64,000 nucleotides of DNA from Faecalitalea cylindroides ATCC 27803 (GTDB lineage Bacteria; Bacillota_I; Bacilli_A; Erysipelotrichales; Erysipelotrichaceae): the NCBI RefSeq assembly GCF_000469305.1, contig NZ_KI271016.1:1-64000 (forward strand), in the 5' to 3' direction. The notes under the pieces were generated by a model. The model was not told the DNA's origin. It was given only the letters and a program-made list of their open reading frames with translations, and made no database searches. Positions 41,662 through 50,007 of this stretch are shown here, piece by piece (within the stretch, counting starts at the first letter, position 1; every line of letters begins with the position of its first letter). Both the position numbers and the translations under genes were made by a program.

Positions 41662-42642
41662 ATGGTAGGAATTATCATTGCCAGTCATGGTGAATTTGCC
41701 AATGGTATCTTACAGTCAGGTGAAATGATCTTTGGTAAACAACAAGATTGTGTAGCCTGTACTTTAATGCCAAGCGAAGGACCAGAAGACATTAAGGCAA
41801 AAATGGAAGCTGCAATTGCTTCTTTCGAAAGCCAGGATGAAGTGTTGTTCCTAGTTGACCTTTGGGGTGGGACACCATTTAATCAGGCAAATGGCTTGAT
41901 CGCTGGACATGAAGACAAATGGGCAATCGTTACAGGTTTGAATTTACCTATGTTGATTGAAACATATGCTTCAAGAATGTCTATGGAAAAAGCGCATGAA
42001 ATCGCTGCTCATATCTTAGAGACAGCTAGAGAAGGTGTAAAAGTTCGTCCAGAAGAACTTGAACCAGAAAAACCAGAACCAGTACAAGCTCAGGTTGAAC
42101 CACGCGGGGCTATTCCTGAAGGTACAGTATTAGGTGATGGAAAGATCAAATATGTATTAGCTCGTATTGATACTCGTTTATTGCATGGACAGGTTGCGAC
42201 TGCATGGACAAAGGCAGTTTCTCCAACACGTATTATCGTTGTATCTGATGCAGTAAGTAAAGATGAATTAAGAAAGAGCATGATTGAACAGGCGGCTCCT
42301 CCAGGAGTAAAAGCCAACGTTGTTCCTGTTGATAAGATGATCAAGGTTGCTAAAGACGTACGTTTTGGAGCAACTAAAGCAATGCTTCTATTCGAAACTC
42401 CTCAAGATGCATTACGTGCAATCGAGGGTGGAGTTGATATCAAAGAATTGAATTTAGGTTCTATGGCTCATTCAGCAGGTAAAGTTGTATGCTCTAAAAC
42501 TGTTGCGATGGACATGGATGATGTTCATACAATTGAAAAGATCCAGTCTTTAGGAGTTAAATTTGATGTACGTAAAGTTCCATCTGATTCTCCAGAAAAG
42601 ATTGAAGATCTGTTAAATAAAGCAAAAAGCGAACTAGCATAA
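41662..42642 (+). CDS. manX: mannose PTS EIIAB fusion
   Basis: A 326-residue fusion. IIA (1-130) carries His9 in IIIASHGEFANG and LVDLWGGTPFNQA. A Pro/Glu-rich linker (about 133-150) leads to IIB (about 160-326), with His175 in RIDTRLLHGQVATAW. Phosphate passes HPr to IIA to IIB to sugar. The arrangement is that of ManX of the mannose/glucose PTS. RBS is AAAGGACG. It is the first gene of manXYZ with a separate promoter and cre-like box. Confidence 0.93.
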   Translation: MVGIIIASHGEFANGILQSGEMIFGKQQDCVACTLMPSEGPEDIKAKMEAAIASFESQDEVLFLVDLWGGTPFNQANGLIAGHEDKWAIVTGLNLPMLIETYASRMSMEKAHEIAAHILETAREGVKVRPEELEPEKPEPVQAQVEPRGAIPEGTVLGDGKIKYVLARIDTRLLHGQVATAWTKAVSPTRIIVVSDAVSKDELRKSMIEQAAPPGVKANVVPVDKMIKVAKDVRFGATKAMLLFETPQDALRAIEGGVDIKELNLGSMAHSAGKVVCSKTVAMDMDDVHTIEKIQSLGVKFDVRKVPSDSPEKIEDLLNKAKSELA

Positions 42643-42657
42643 TTAGGAGGAAAATAT

Positions 42658-43464
42658 ATGTCTTTTATTACAATTTTGCTGATCGCTGTCGTTGCCCTTC
42701 TTGCTGGTATGGAAGGTATATTGGATGAATTCCAGTTCCATCAGCCAATCGTGGCATGTACATTGATCGGTTTAGTAAGTGGATACTTAGAAGAAGGTAT
42801 CATTCTTGGTGGTTCACTTCAGATGATTGCTCTTGGATGGGCAAACATTGGTGCGGCTGTTGCACCAGATGCTGCATTAGCTTCTGTAGCTTCTGCAATC
42901 ATCATGGTTAAAGGTTTAGGTGGAGCAACAGATGCTCAGACTGTTATTGATTCAGCGATTGCTGTTGCTATTCCATTGTCAGTAGCTGGTTTATTCTTAA
43001 CAATGGTTTGTCGTACATTGGCAATTCCAATCGTTCATTTCATGGATGCTGCTGCAGAAAAAGGTAACTTCCGTGGAATCGAAACTTGGCAGATTATCGC
43101 AATCTTGATGCAAGGTGTTCGTATTGCTATTCCTGCTGTTGCACTATGCTATATTCCTGCTGAAGCTGTTCAGGCTGCATTGGAAGCAATGCCTGCTTGG
43201 TTAGCTGATGGTATGAGTATTGGTGGTGGAATGGTAGCTGCTGTTGGTTACGCAATGGTTATCAACATGATGGCTACAAAAGAAACTTGGCCATTCTTTG
43301 CTTTAGGTTTCGTTGTTGCATGTATCAGCGAAATCACATTGATCGGTCTTGGTGTAATCGGTGTTGTTATCGCACTTGTTTACTTAGGACTTAAAGAAAG
43401 TGGTGGCTCTAAAGGAAACACTGGTTCTGGTGATCCATTAGGAGATATCTTAAATGATTACTAG
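42658..43464 (+). CDS. manY: mannose PTS EIIC
   Basis: A 268-residue membrane subunit with about eight hydrophobic segments. FQFHQPIVACTLIGLVSG near 26 and ILGGSLQMIALGWANIG near 50 are IIC hallmarks. It forms the mannose/glucose channel with ManZ. RBS is TAGGAGG, 16 bases after manX. Confidence 0.93.
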   Translation: MSFITILLIAVVALLAGMEGILDEFQFHQPIVACTLIGLVSGYLEEGIILGGSLQMIALGWANIGAAVAPDAALASVASAIIMVKGLGGATDAQTVIDSAIAVAIPLSVAGLFLTMVCRTLAIPIVHFMDAAAEKGNFRGIETWQIIAILMQGVRIAIPAVALCYIPAEAVQAALEAMPAWLADGMSIGGGMVAAVGYAMVINMMATKETWPFFALGFVVACISEITLIGLGVIGVVIALVYLGLKESGGSKGNTGSGDPLGDILNDY

Positions 43465-43488
43465 GAAACTTGAAGGAGGTAAAATAAA

Positions 43489-44406
43489 ATGGCTGAAAGA
43501 ATTCAATTAACTAAAAAAGACCGTTTTTCTGTAGCGTTCCGTCATCAGTTCCTTCAAGGTTCTTGGAACTATGAACGTATGCAGAATGGTGGTTGGTGCT
43601 ATTCAATGATTCCAGCAATCAAACGTCTATATCCTAACAAAGAAGATCAGATTGCTGCATTGAAACGTCATATGGCATTCTACAACACACATCCTTATGT
43701 ATCAGCTCCAGTTGTTGGTGTTACATTAGCTTTAGAAGAAGATAAGGCAAATGGTGCATCAATCGATGATGAAGCTATCCAGGGTGTAAAAGTTGGTATG
43801 ATGGGTCCATTGGCTGGTGTTGGTGACCCTGCATTCTGGTTCACATTGAGACCTATCTTAGGTGCAATGGGTGCTTCTCTTGCATTGTCAGGAAGTATCA
43901 TAGGACCTATCTTATTCTTCGTAGCATGGAACGTTATTCGTTTTGCATTTATTTGGTATACTCAGGAATTTGGGTATAAAGTTGGTACAGAAATTACTAA
44001 AGACTTGTCTGGTGGATTGCTAGGAAAAATCACTTCTGGCGCAAGTATTCTTGGTATGTTCATCATCGGTGGCTTAGTTCAGCGTTGGGTAAGTATTTCA
44101 TTTACGCCAGTTGTATCTAGTGTTGAACAATCTACAGGTGCTTACATTGACTGGTCAAAAATCACTGGGGATGCAGAAGGCATCAAATCTGCCTTAGAAC
44201 AATATAATTCTTTGGGCGGTGCAGGTCTTAACCAAATCAAAGAAACTACATTACAGGCTAACTTAGATCAGTTGATTCCTGGTCTTGCTGCTCTATTATT
44301 AACATTGCTATGTTGCTGGTTGTTAAAGAAAAAAGTTTCTCCAATCGTTATCATCATCGCATTGTTCATCGTTGGTATCTTGGCTCACTTAGCAGGTATC
44401 ATGTAA
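43489..44406 (+). CDS. manZ: mannose PTS EIID
   Basis: A 305-residue IID protein. It has QGSWNYERMQNGGWCYSMIP near 20 and GPLAGVGDPAFWFTLRPI near 105, the family's conserved blocks; membrane helices are at the C-terminus. RBS is GAAGGAGG. A terminator lies between it and manO. Confidence 0.93.
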   Translation: MAERIQLTKKDRFSVAFRHQFLQGSWNYERMQNGGWCYSMIPAIKRLYPNKEDQIAALKRHMAFYNTHPYVSAPVVGVTLALEEDKANGASIDDEAIQGVKVGMMGPLAGVGDPAFWFTLRPILGAMGASLALSGSIIGPILFFVAWNVIRFAFIWYTQEFGYKVGTEITKDLSGGLLGKITSGASILGMFIIGGLVQRWVSISFTPVVSSVEQSTGAYIDWSKITGDAEGIKSALEQYNSLGGAGLNQIKETTLQANLDQLIPGLAALLLTLLCCWLLKKKVSPIVIIIALFIVGILAHLAGIM

Positions 44407-44430
44407 TAATCTTTGGACTAAAGTCTTTTA

Positions 44431-44455
44431 GGCCGGGTATCCCGGCCTTTTTTTA
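44431..44455 (+). terminator. terminator between manZ and manO
   Basis: GGCCGGG (44431-44437) and CCCGGCC (44441-44447) pair around TAT, followed by seven T. Part of transcription probably stops before manO. Confidence 0.85.
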
Positions 44456-44468
44456 AAAGGAGGAAACC

Positions 44469-44840
44469 ATGGCTCAGTCGCAAAATACGAAAGTTGATTT
44501 TACGATCCATGCAACTTCTATGCTTGGATTAACAACCTATGGAAATATCATGATTGGTGATAAAGCTTTTGAATTCTATAATGAAAAGAATGTTCAGGAT
44601 TTTATTCAGATTCCTTGGACAGAAATCGATCGTGTTGAAGCAAGTGTTCTTTTTAAAAAGAAAATTTCACGGTTTGTGATATTCACCAAAGAGGGCATGC
44701 ATTTTACATTCTCTACGCGAGATAATATCAAGACGTTAAAAGAAGTAAAAAAATACGTTCCAGAAGACAGAATGTTTCGCTCCTTAAGCTTTTTTGATGT
44801 CATCAAAAGAGGGTTAAAAAGACTGTTTCATATTAAATAA
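44469..44840 (+). CDS. manO: DUF956 protein, ManO
   Basis: A 123-residue protein with the DUF956 layout, including KAFEFYNEKNVQDFIQIPW and VLFKKKISRFVIFTKEG. In other Bacillota manO follows manXYZ and is thought to modulate the PTS, though its mechanism is unclear. It looks soluble with basic termini. RBS is AAAGGAGG; an attenuator-like terminator precedes it, so it is probably made in smaller amounts than ManZ. Confidence 0.88.
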   Translation: MAQSQNTKVDFTIHATSMLGLTTYGNIMIGDKAFEFYNEKNVQDFIQIPWTEIDRVEASVLFKKKISRFVIFTKEGMHFTFSTRDNIKTLKEVKKYVPEDRMFRSLSFFDVIKRGLKRLFHIK

Positions 44841-44866
44841 CTTGCAGATTTCTGCAAGTTTTTTTA
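44840..44866 (+). terminator. manO terminator
   Basis: AACTTGCAGA and TCTGCAAGTT form a ten-pair stem followed by T7. Confidence 0.85.
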
Positions 44867-44966
44867 TTATGTTAATGTAGATATTTAAGTATCTTAACAA
44901 ATCTAATCAAAATAAGTGATTTTTTTAAAAAAATGAGTATAATAACATATTTAGTGGGGTGTATGT

Positions 44967-47894
44967 ATGACTTATAAGATTGGTTTTGATATAGGCAGTA
45001 CAACGATAAAAGCTGTTGTACTCGATGAAAATCAACAAATTTGTTATAAAAGCTACGAAAGACATAAGGCGCAGGTGCGTCAAAAAGCTTTAGAGAAAAT
45101 TAAGGAACTCGAAAGATATACGAAGGAACCATTTCAGTTTGCGATAAGTGGTTCAGGAGCCTTAGGTTTATGTGATGATGGAAAGCTTCCTTTTGTTCAA
45201 GAAGTATTTGCCAGTGCGACAGCCATTCGTAAATATTATCCAGATACAGATTGTGCTATAGAACTAGGTGGAGAAGATGCAAAGATATTATTCTTTAAAG
45301 GTTCTATTGAACAGCGAATGAACTCAACATGTGCAGGTGGTACTGGTGCATTTATCGATCAAATGGCTAGTTTATTGGACGTTGATCTTGAAACGATGAA
45401 TGAAGTTAGTTTGAAACATGATAAGATTTATCCAATCGCATCTAGATGTGGAGTTTTTGCGAAAACGGATGTACAACCTTTGATCAATCAAGGCGTCAGC
45501 AAATCGAATTTGAGTGCTAGTATTTTTCAAGCAGTCGTAGATCAGACGATCACATCTTTAGCGCAAGGAAGAAATATTGAGGGAAATGTTTTGTTTTTGG
45601 GAGGCCCTTTGTATTTCTTGTCTGGTCTAAGAGATCGTTTCCAGGAAACTTTGAAACTTGCAGACGATCAAATTACTTGTCCAGATACCGCAATCAATTT
45701 TGTCGCCTTAGGAGCTGCTTTATGTGCGGACAAGATGTTTACAAGAGATGAACTTGTTTCTATACTTGAAGATCTTTTGAACGCACCATCCAGCACGGAA
45801 AGTACAAGGCCTTTGTTTGAAGATAAAGCGGATTATGAGACCTTCAAAGCTCGTCATCATCAAAGTGATGCTAAATATGCAGATTTAAGTTTATATACTG
45901 GTAAGGCTTATCTTGGTGTCGATTCTGGATCAACGACGACAAAACTCGTTTTATTAAATGAAGATCATGAAATATTGTATGAATCTTATACATCTAATAA
46001 AGGAGATCCTTTAGCGGTCGTTAGAGCAGATTTGATGAAGATATATGAAACAAATCCAAATATTCGTATCTATGGATCGTATGCAACCGGGTACGGGGAA
46101 GAATTAATGCGTCACGCCTTCCATTTAGATGGTGGGATCGTTGAGACAATTGCGCATTATACGGCTGCCTGCCTATTTAATCCGGAGGTGGATTATATTC
46201 TTGATATAGGTGGTCAGGATATCAAATGTTTTAAGATTCGAGATGGAAGAATTGATGATATCGTATTGAATGAAGCATGCAGCAGCGGTTGTGGCTCATT
46301 CATCGAAACATTTGCTAAATCTTTAGGGTATGATGTTGAAACCTTTGCCCAATTGGGACTAAAATCAAAAAATCCTGTTGAACTGGGAACTAGATGTACT
46401 GTATTTATGAATTCAGGTGTAAAACAAGCTCAAAAGAATGGTGCGACGATCGAAGATATTTCAGCCGGATTGTGTAAATCAGTTGTCAAAAATGCTTTAT
46501 ATAAAGTAATTCGTGCGAAGAATAAAAAAGATATCGGAGAACATATCGTTGTTCAAGGCGGAACTTTCCAAAACGATGCAGTTCTAAGATCTTTTGAACA
46601 AGAGCTTGGCCTAGAAGTAATACGTCCCAGCATTGCACATTTAATGGGAGCTTTTGGTGCTGCATTATACGCTCAAAAACTTCATCGTACACGAAGTTCA
46701 ATCTTAAATTATGAACAATTAAAAAATTTCACTCATAAGTCGGTTTCTACAACTTGTCAAGGTTGTACAAATCATTGTGCTTTAACAATTAATACTTTTT
46801 CAGATGGTAGTCGTCTAGTTGCAGGAAATAAGTGCGAAAAGATGATCATTCATGATCAAAAAGAAAAATTGGAAATTCCCGATCTTTTCAAAGAAAAGGC
46901 ATCTATGATGCAAAAGGTTCAAAAAAATATTTCTCATGATAAGAAGATTGGTATGCCTTTAGTATTGAATAATTATGATTTATTACCATTTTGGACAAAT
47001 TTCTTTGATGTCTTAGGGTATGAAGTTGTATGGAGCACACCAAGTACATTGGATATGTATCATGATGGACAGCATACAATTCCAAGTGATACGGCTTGTT
47101 TTCCCGCAAAACTTGTACATGGTCACATTAAACAACTTGTAGATCAAGAACTTCCTTTGATCTTTTATCCTTGTATGACTTATAACTTGGATGAAAATCA
47201 ATCAGATAACCATTATAACTGTCCTTTAGTTGCTTATTATCCAGAAGTAATTGCAGCTAATATGGATTTAAATAATACAAAATTCTTATACCCGTTTATC
47301 AGTTTTGACAACGAGAAGAACTTTGTTGAAAAGATGATCAAAGCTTTTGAAACTGTCGATATTCATTTCAATAAAAATGATGTCAAAATTGCCTTTAGAA
47401 CGGCTATGAACAAATATCGCGATTTTCATGAAGAATTGGTTCAAAAACATATTGATGCCGTTAAATTTGCGCGTGAGCATAATTTACAGATAGCTGTATT
47501 ATGTGGTCGTCCATATCACTTAGACCCATTGGTAAATCATCAGATCAATCAACTTTTGACAACACTAGGTTTTGTAGTGGTCAGCGAAGAAAGTGTTCCT
47601 AGACAGCCAGCACATAAGGTTAATGTTTTGAATCAGTGGACATATCACGCTAGATTATATCAAGCTGCACATTATGTATGTGAAAATCCAGATATGAACT
47701 TGATCCAGCTTGTAAGTTTTGGATGTGGAATTGATGCGATCACGACCGATGAAGTGAAGACAATTTTGAAAGAAGGTCATAAATTCTATACACAAATCAA
47801 AATTGATGAAATCGATAACCAGGGTGCAGTAAAGATTCGTCTACGTTCTTTACAGTCAGCACTTGCACAAAATAAAGGGGGTCAACATGGATAA
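44967..47894 (+). CDS. 2-hydroxyacyl-CoA dehydratase activase, two BadF domains plus DUF2229
   Basis: A 975-residue protein. Two ASKHA-type BadF/HgdC ATPase domains lie in tandem (about 1-270 and 310-570). Each starts GxDxGSTT (IGFDIGSTTIKAV and GVDSGSTTTKLV) and has a [4Fe-4S] Cys in NSTCAGGTG and NEACSSGCGS respectively. A CQGCTNHC Cys cluster (about 592) and a DUF2229 region follow. Activases of this type drive ATP-dependent electron transfer to radical dehydratases. The physiological target of this long type is not known. RBS is GGGGTG. It overlaps the next gene by eight bases. Confidence 0.85.
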   Translation: MTYKIGFDIGSTTIKAVVLDENQQICYKSYERHKAQVRQKALEKIKELERYTKEPFQFAISGSGALGLCDDGKLPFVQEVFASATAIRKYYPDTDCAIELGGEDAKILFFKGSIEQRMNSTCAGGTGAFIDQMASLLDVDLETMNEVSLKHDKIYPIASRCGVFAKTDVQPLINQGVSKSNLSASIFQAVVDQTITSLAQGRNIEGNVLFLGGPLYFLSGLRDRFQETLKLADDQITCPDTAINFVALGAALCADKMFTRDELVSILEDLLNAPSSTESTRPLFEDKADYETFKARHHQSDAKYADLSLYTGKAYLGVDSGSTTTKLVLLNEDHEILYESYTSNKGDPLAVVRADLMKIYETNPNIRIYGSYATGYGEELMRHAFHLDGGIVETIAHYTAACLFNPEVDYILDIGGQDIKCFKIRDGRIDDIVLNEACSSGCGSFIETFAKSLGYDVETFAQLGLKSKNPVELGTRCTVFMNSGVKQAQKNGATIEDISAGLCKSVVKNALYKVIRAKNKKDIGEHIVVQGGTFQNDAVLRSFEQELGLEVIRPSIAHLMGAFGAALYAQKLHRTRSSILNYEQLKNFTHKSVSTTCQGCTNHCALTINTFSDGSRLVAGNKCEKMIIHDQKEKLEIPDLFKEKASMMQKVQKNISHDKKIGMPLVLNNYDLLPFWTNFFDVLGYEVVWSTPSTLDMYHDGQHTIPSDTACFPAKLVHGHIKQLVDQELPLIFYPCMTYNLDENQSDNHYNCPLVAYYPEVIAANMDLNNTKFLYPFISFDNEKNFVEKMIKAFETVDIHFNKNDVKIAFRTAMNKYRDFHEELVQKHIDAVKFAREHNLQIAVLCGRPYHLDPLVNHQINQLLTTLGFVVVSEESVPRQPAHKVNVLNQWTYHARLYQAAHYVCENPDMNLIQLVSFGCGIDAITTDEVKTILKEGHKFYTQIKIDEIDNQGAVKIRLRSLQSALAQNKGGQHG

Positions 47895-49137
47895 TTCATA
47901 TGCTAAGTTTACACCGGAAATGAAAGAGACCAGCACAATCCTGGTACCTTCAATGTTACCGATTCATTTTCGTTTGTTCACACCTATCTTTGCGAAAAAC
48001 GGATATAAAGTTGAAGTGTTGGAAAATATGAAAGATTCTGTAAAAGAAGAAGGATTAAGCCATGTTCATAACGATACATGTTATCCAGCTTTGTTGGTCA
48101 TTGGACAGTTTATTGATGCCTTAAAAAGTGGAAAGTATGACCTTGATCATGTAGCTTTGGTTATCACACAGACGGCTGGAGGATGTCGTGCCAGCAATTA
48201 TCTTCCTTTGTTAAGAAAAGCTCTTGCCATGGAAGGGTGGCAGCATATACCATGCCTTTCGGTAAATTTCTCAGGTCTTGAAAAGGACAGCGCTTTTAAA
48301 TTAACCCCAGCTTTGATCATGGAAGTGCTTTATGCTGTATTATATGGAGATGCATTGATGTGGCTGGAAAATCAAGTAAAGCCATATGAAAAGATCAAAG
48401 GTCAAACGGATCAGGTAATAGATGATATCTTGAATGATTTAGTTGAATATTTTAACAATAATCAATATCGCAAATCAAAACAGATTTATAAATATATGAT
48501 ACAACGCTTTAAAAATATTCCAAGAAACGATGAAAAAAAGATTCGTATAGGTATTGTTGGAGAAATTTATATGAAATATTCTCCTCTAGGAAATCAAAAT
48601 CTAGTCGATTACTTGATTAATGAAGGGTTTGAACCAGTTTTATCGGGTGTTATGGATTTTGGTTTGTATTGCGTTGAAAATGGTTTGATTGATCATGAGT
48701 ATTATAATCGTAATGCGATCAGCTATCCTTTATATTCGATGGCGAAGGGTATTATTATGCACATGCAGAAACAATTTATTGATGCAATTAATAAAGATGG
48801 AACATTTACAGCTCCTGATGATTTTAGTGAAGTCATAGAAAACGGAAAAGGTTTTATTGATAAAGGAGTTAAGATGGGAGAAGGCTGGCTGTTAACAAGT
48901 GAAGTTGTTTCTTTGATAAAATCTGGAGTTACCAATGTCATTTCCGCTCAGCCATTTGGCTGCCTTCCAAATCATATCGTTGCCAAGGGAATGGTTCGTC
49001 GTATCAAAGAAAAATATCCTGAAGCCAATATTGTCGCAATTGATTATGATCCAAGCGCTTCTAAAGTAAATCAGGAAAATCGAATTCGTTTGATGTTAGC
49101 AAACGCAAAATTGTCAGAAACGATGAAAGAGGGTTAA
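47887..49137 (+). CDS. activase-associated dehydratase-like subunit
   Basis: A 416-residue protein. VHNDTCYPALLVIGQFIDAL near 55 and ITQTAGGCRASNY near 98 carry conserved Cys, and FGCLPNHIVAKGM lies near 357. In many Bacillota this sequence is the C-terminal part of one ~1400-residue activase-related protein; here it is a separate gene. It resembles HgdB-type subunits that bind a [4Fe-4S] cluster. Start is ATG 47887 after GGGGG, overlapping the previous stop. Confidence 0.8.
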   Translation: MDNSYAKFTPEMKETSTILVPSMLPIHFRLFTPIFAKNGYKVEVLENMKDSVKEEGLSHVHNDTCYPALLVIGQFIDALKSGKYDLDHVALVITQTAGGCRASNYLPLLRKALAMEGWQHIPCLSVNFSGLEKDSAFKLTPALIMEVLYAVLYGDALMWLENQVKPYEKIKGQTDQVIDDILNDLVEYFNNNQYRKSKQIYKYMIQRFKNIPRNDEKKIRIGIVGEIYMKYSPLGNQNLVDYLINEGFEPVLSGVMDFGLYCVENGLIDHEYYNRNAISYPLYSMAKGIIMHMQKQFIDAINKDGTFTAPDDFSEVIENGKGFIDKGVKMGEGWLLTSEVVSLIKSGVTNVISAQPFGCLPNHIVAKGMVRRIKEKYPEANIVAIDYDPSASKVNQENRIRLMLANAKLSETMKEG

Positions 49138-49138
49138 T

Positions 49139-49903
49139 ATGGAATTATTATATGCTTACACTTATTTCATCGTTTATGCTTTTTTAGGATGGGTTTGCGA
49201 AGATATTTATTGTGGAATTGGAAAAAGAAAATTTATTAACCGTGGTTTCTTATATGGTCCTTATTGTCCAATCTATGGTTTTGGAGCTTTGCTTGTAATT
49301 TATCCTTTGCTAATGGTTTCTAAACATCCAATTGTCGTTTTTATATTTGGAATGGTCTTAACAAGCATTCTCGAATATATTACAAGCTTTGTTATGGAAA
49401 AGTTATTCGCAACTAGATGGTGGGATTATAGTACATATCCATTTAACATCAATGGTAGAATTTGTCTTCAAAACTCACTGTTGTTTGGATTAATGGCATT
49501 AGTGGTTGTTTATGGCCTTCATCCTATTGTGAGTCGTTTTGTTGAGAGAATTCCTTTAGGTTTTTTGGTTATCTTCCTAATCATGTTTACAATTTTCTTT
49601 GTGATCGATATTGTCAATACAGTCATTGTATTATTGCGTCGTAAGAAAGTGTTCTTGAAATTGAAAGAAGATATTGACGAATTACGAGCACAATTTGAAT
49701 CGGATCGTGATCTTCTAAATGAAGAATTTGAAAGATGGATCAATGATCATAAAGAATTGGATGTTGTTAGGAAAAGAATTCAAAAACGTGTTGAGATGGT
49801 CGATGAATTACGTAAAAAACATATTGTACGTGCGTTCCCGGATCGAAAACTTTCTGATCAATTAAATCAATTACAAGATATTGTTAAAAAACTTACTAAG
49901 TGA
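49139..49903 (+). CDS. putative ABC-transporter type IV membrane protein (PF06541-like)
   Basis: A 254-residue protein with five membrane helices in the first 165 residues. Motifs are FLGWVCEDIYCGIGKRKFIN, GFLYGPYCPIYGFGA and RWWDYS, which mark the CmpB-like family. A charged coiled coil fills the C-terminus. Its role is unknown despite the transporter name. RBS is AGAGGG; it is one base past the previous stop, so it belongs to the activase operon. A terminator follows. Confidence 0.8.
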   Translation: MELLYAYTYFIVYAFLGWVCEDIYCGIGKRKFINRGFLYGPYCPIYGFGALLVIYPLLMVSKHPIVVFIFGMVLTSILEYITSFVMEKLFATRWWDYSTYPFNINGRICLQNSLLFGLMALVVVYGLHPIVSRFVERIPLGFLVIFLIMFTIFFVIDIVNTVIVLLRRKKVFLKLKEDIDELRAQFESDRDLLNEEFERWINDHKELDVVRKRIQKRVEMVDELRKKHIVRAFPDRKLSDQLNQLQDIVKKLTK

Positions 49904-49906
49904 ATG

Positions 49907-49938
49907 GTTACTCTATCACATTGTAGAGTAACTTTTTC
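49907..49938 (+). terminator. terminator
   Basis: GTTACTCTA and TAGAGTAAC form a nine-pair stem followed by T5. Confidence 0.85.
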
Positions 49939-50007
49939 TTCACAAATATTGTTAAGTGACTTAAATAAATGTATAATAACAACATATTTGAATTAGAGGT
50001 GAATATT

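Noticed and set aside
49969-50007. ATG 49969 as the start of the ABC transporter
   Set aside because: That region contains a TATAAT promoter box and no RBS; TTG 50008 follows GAGGTG at good spacing.
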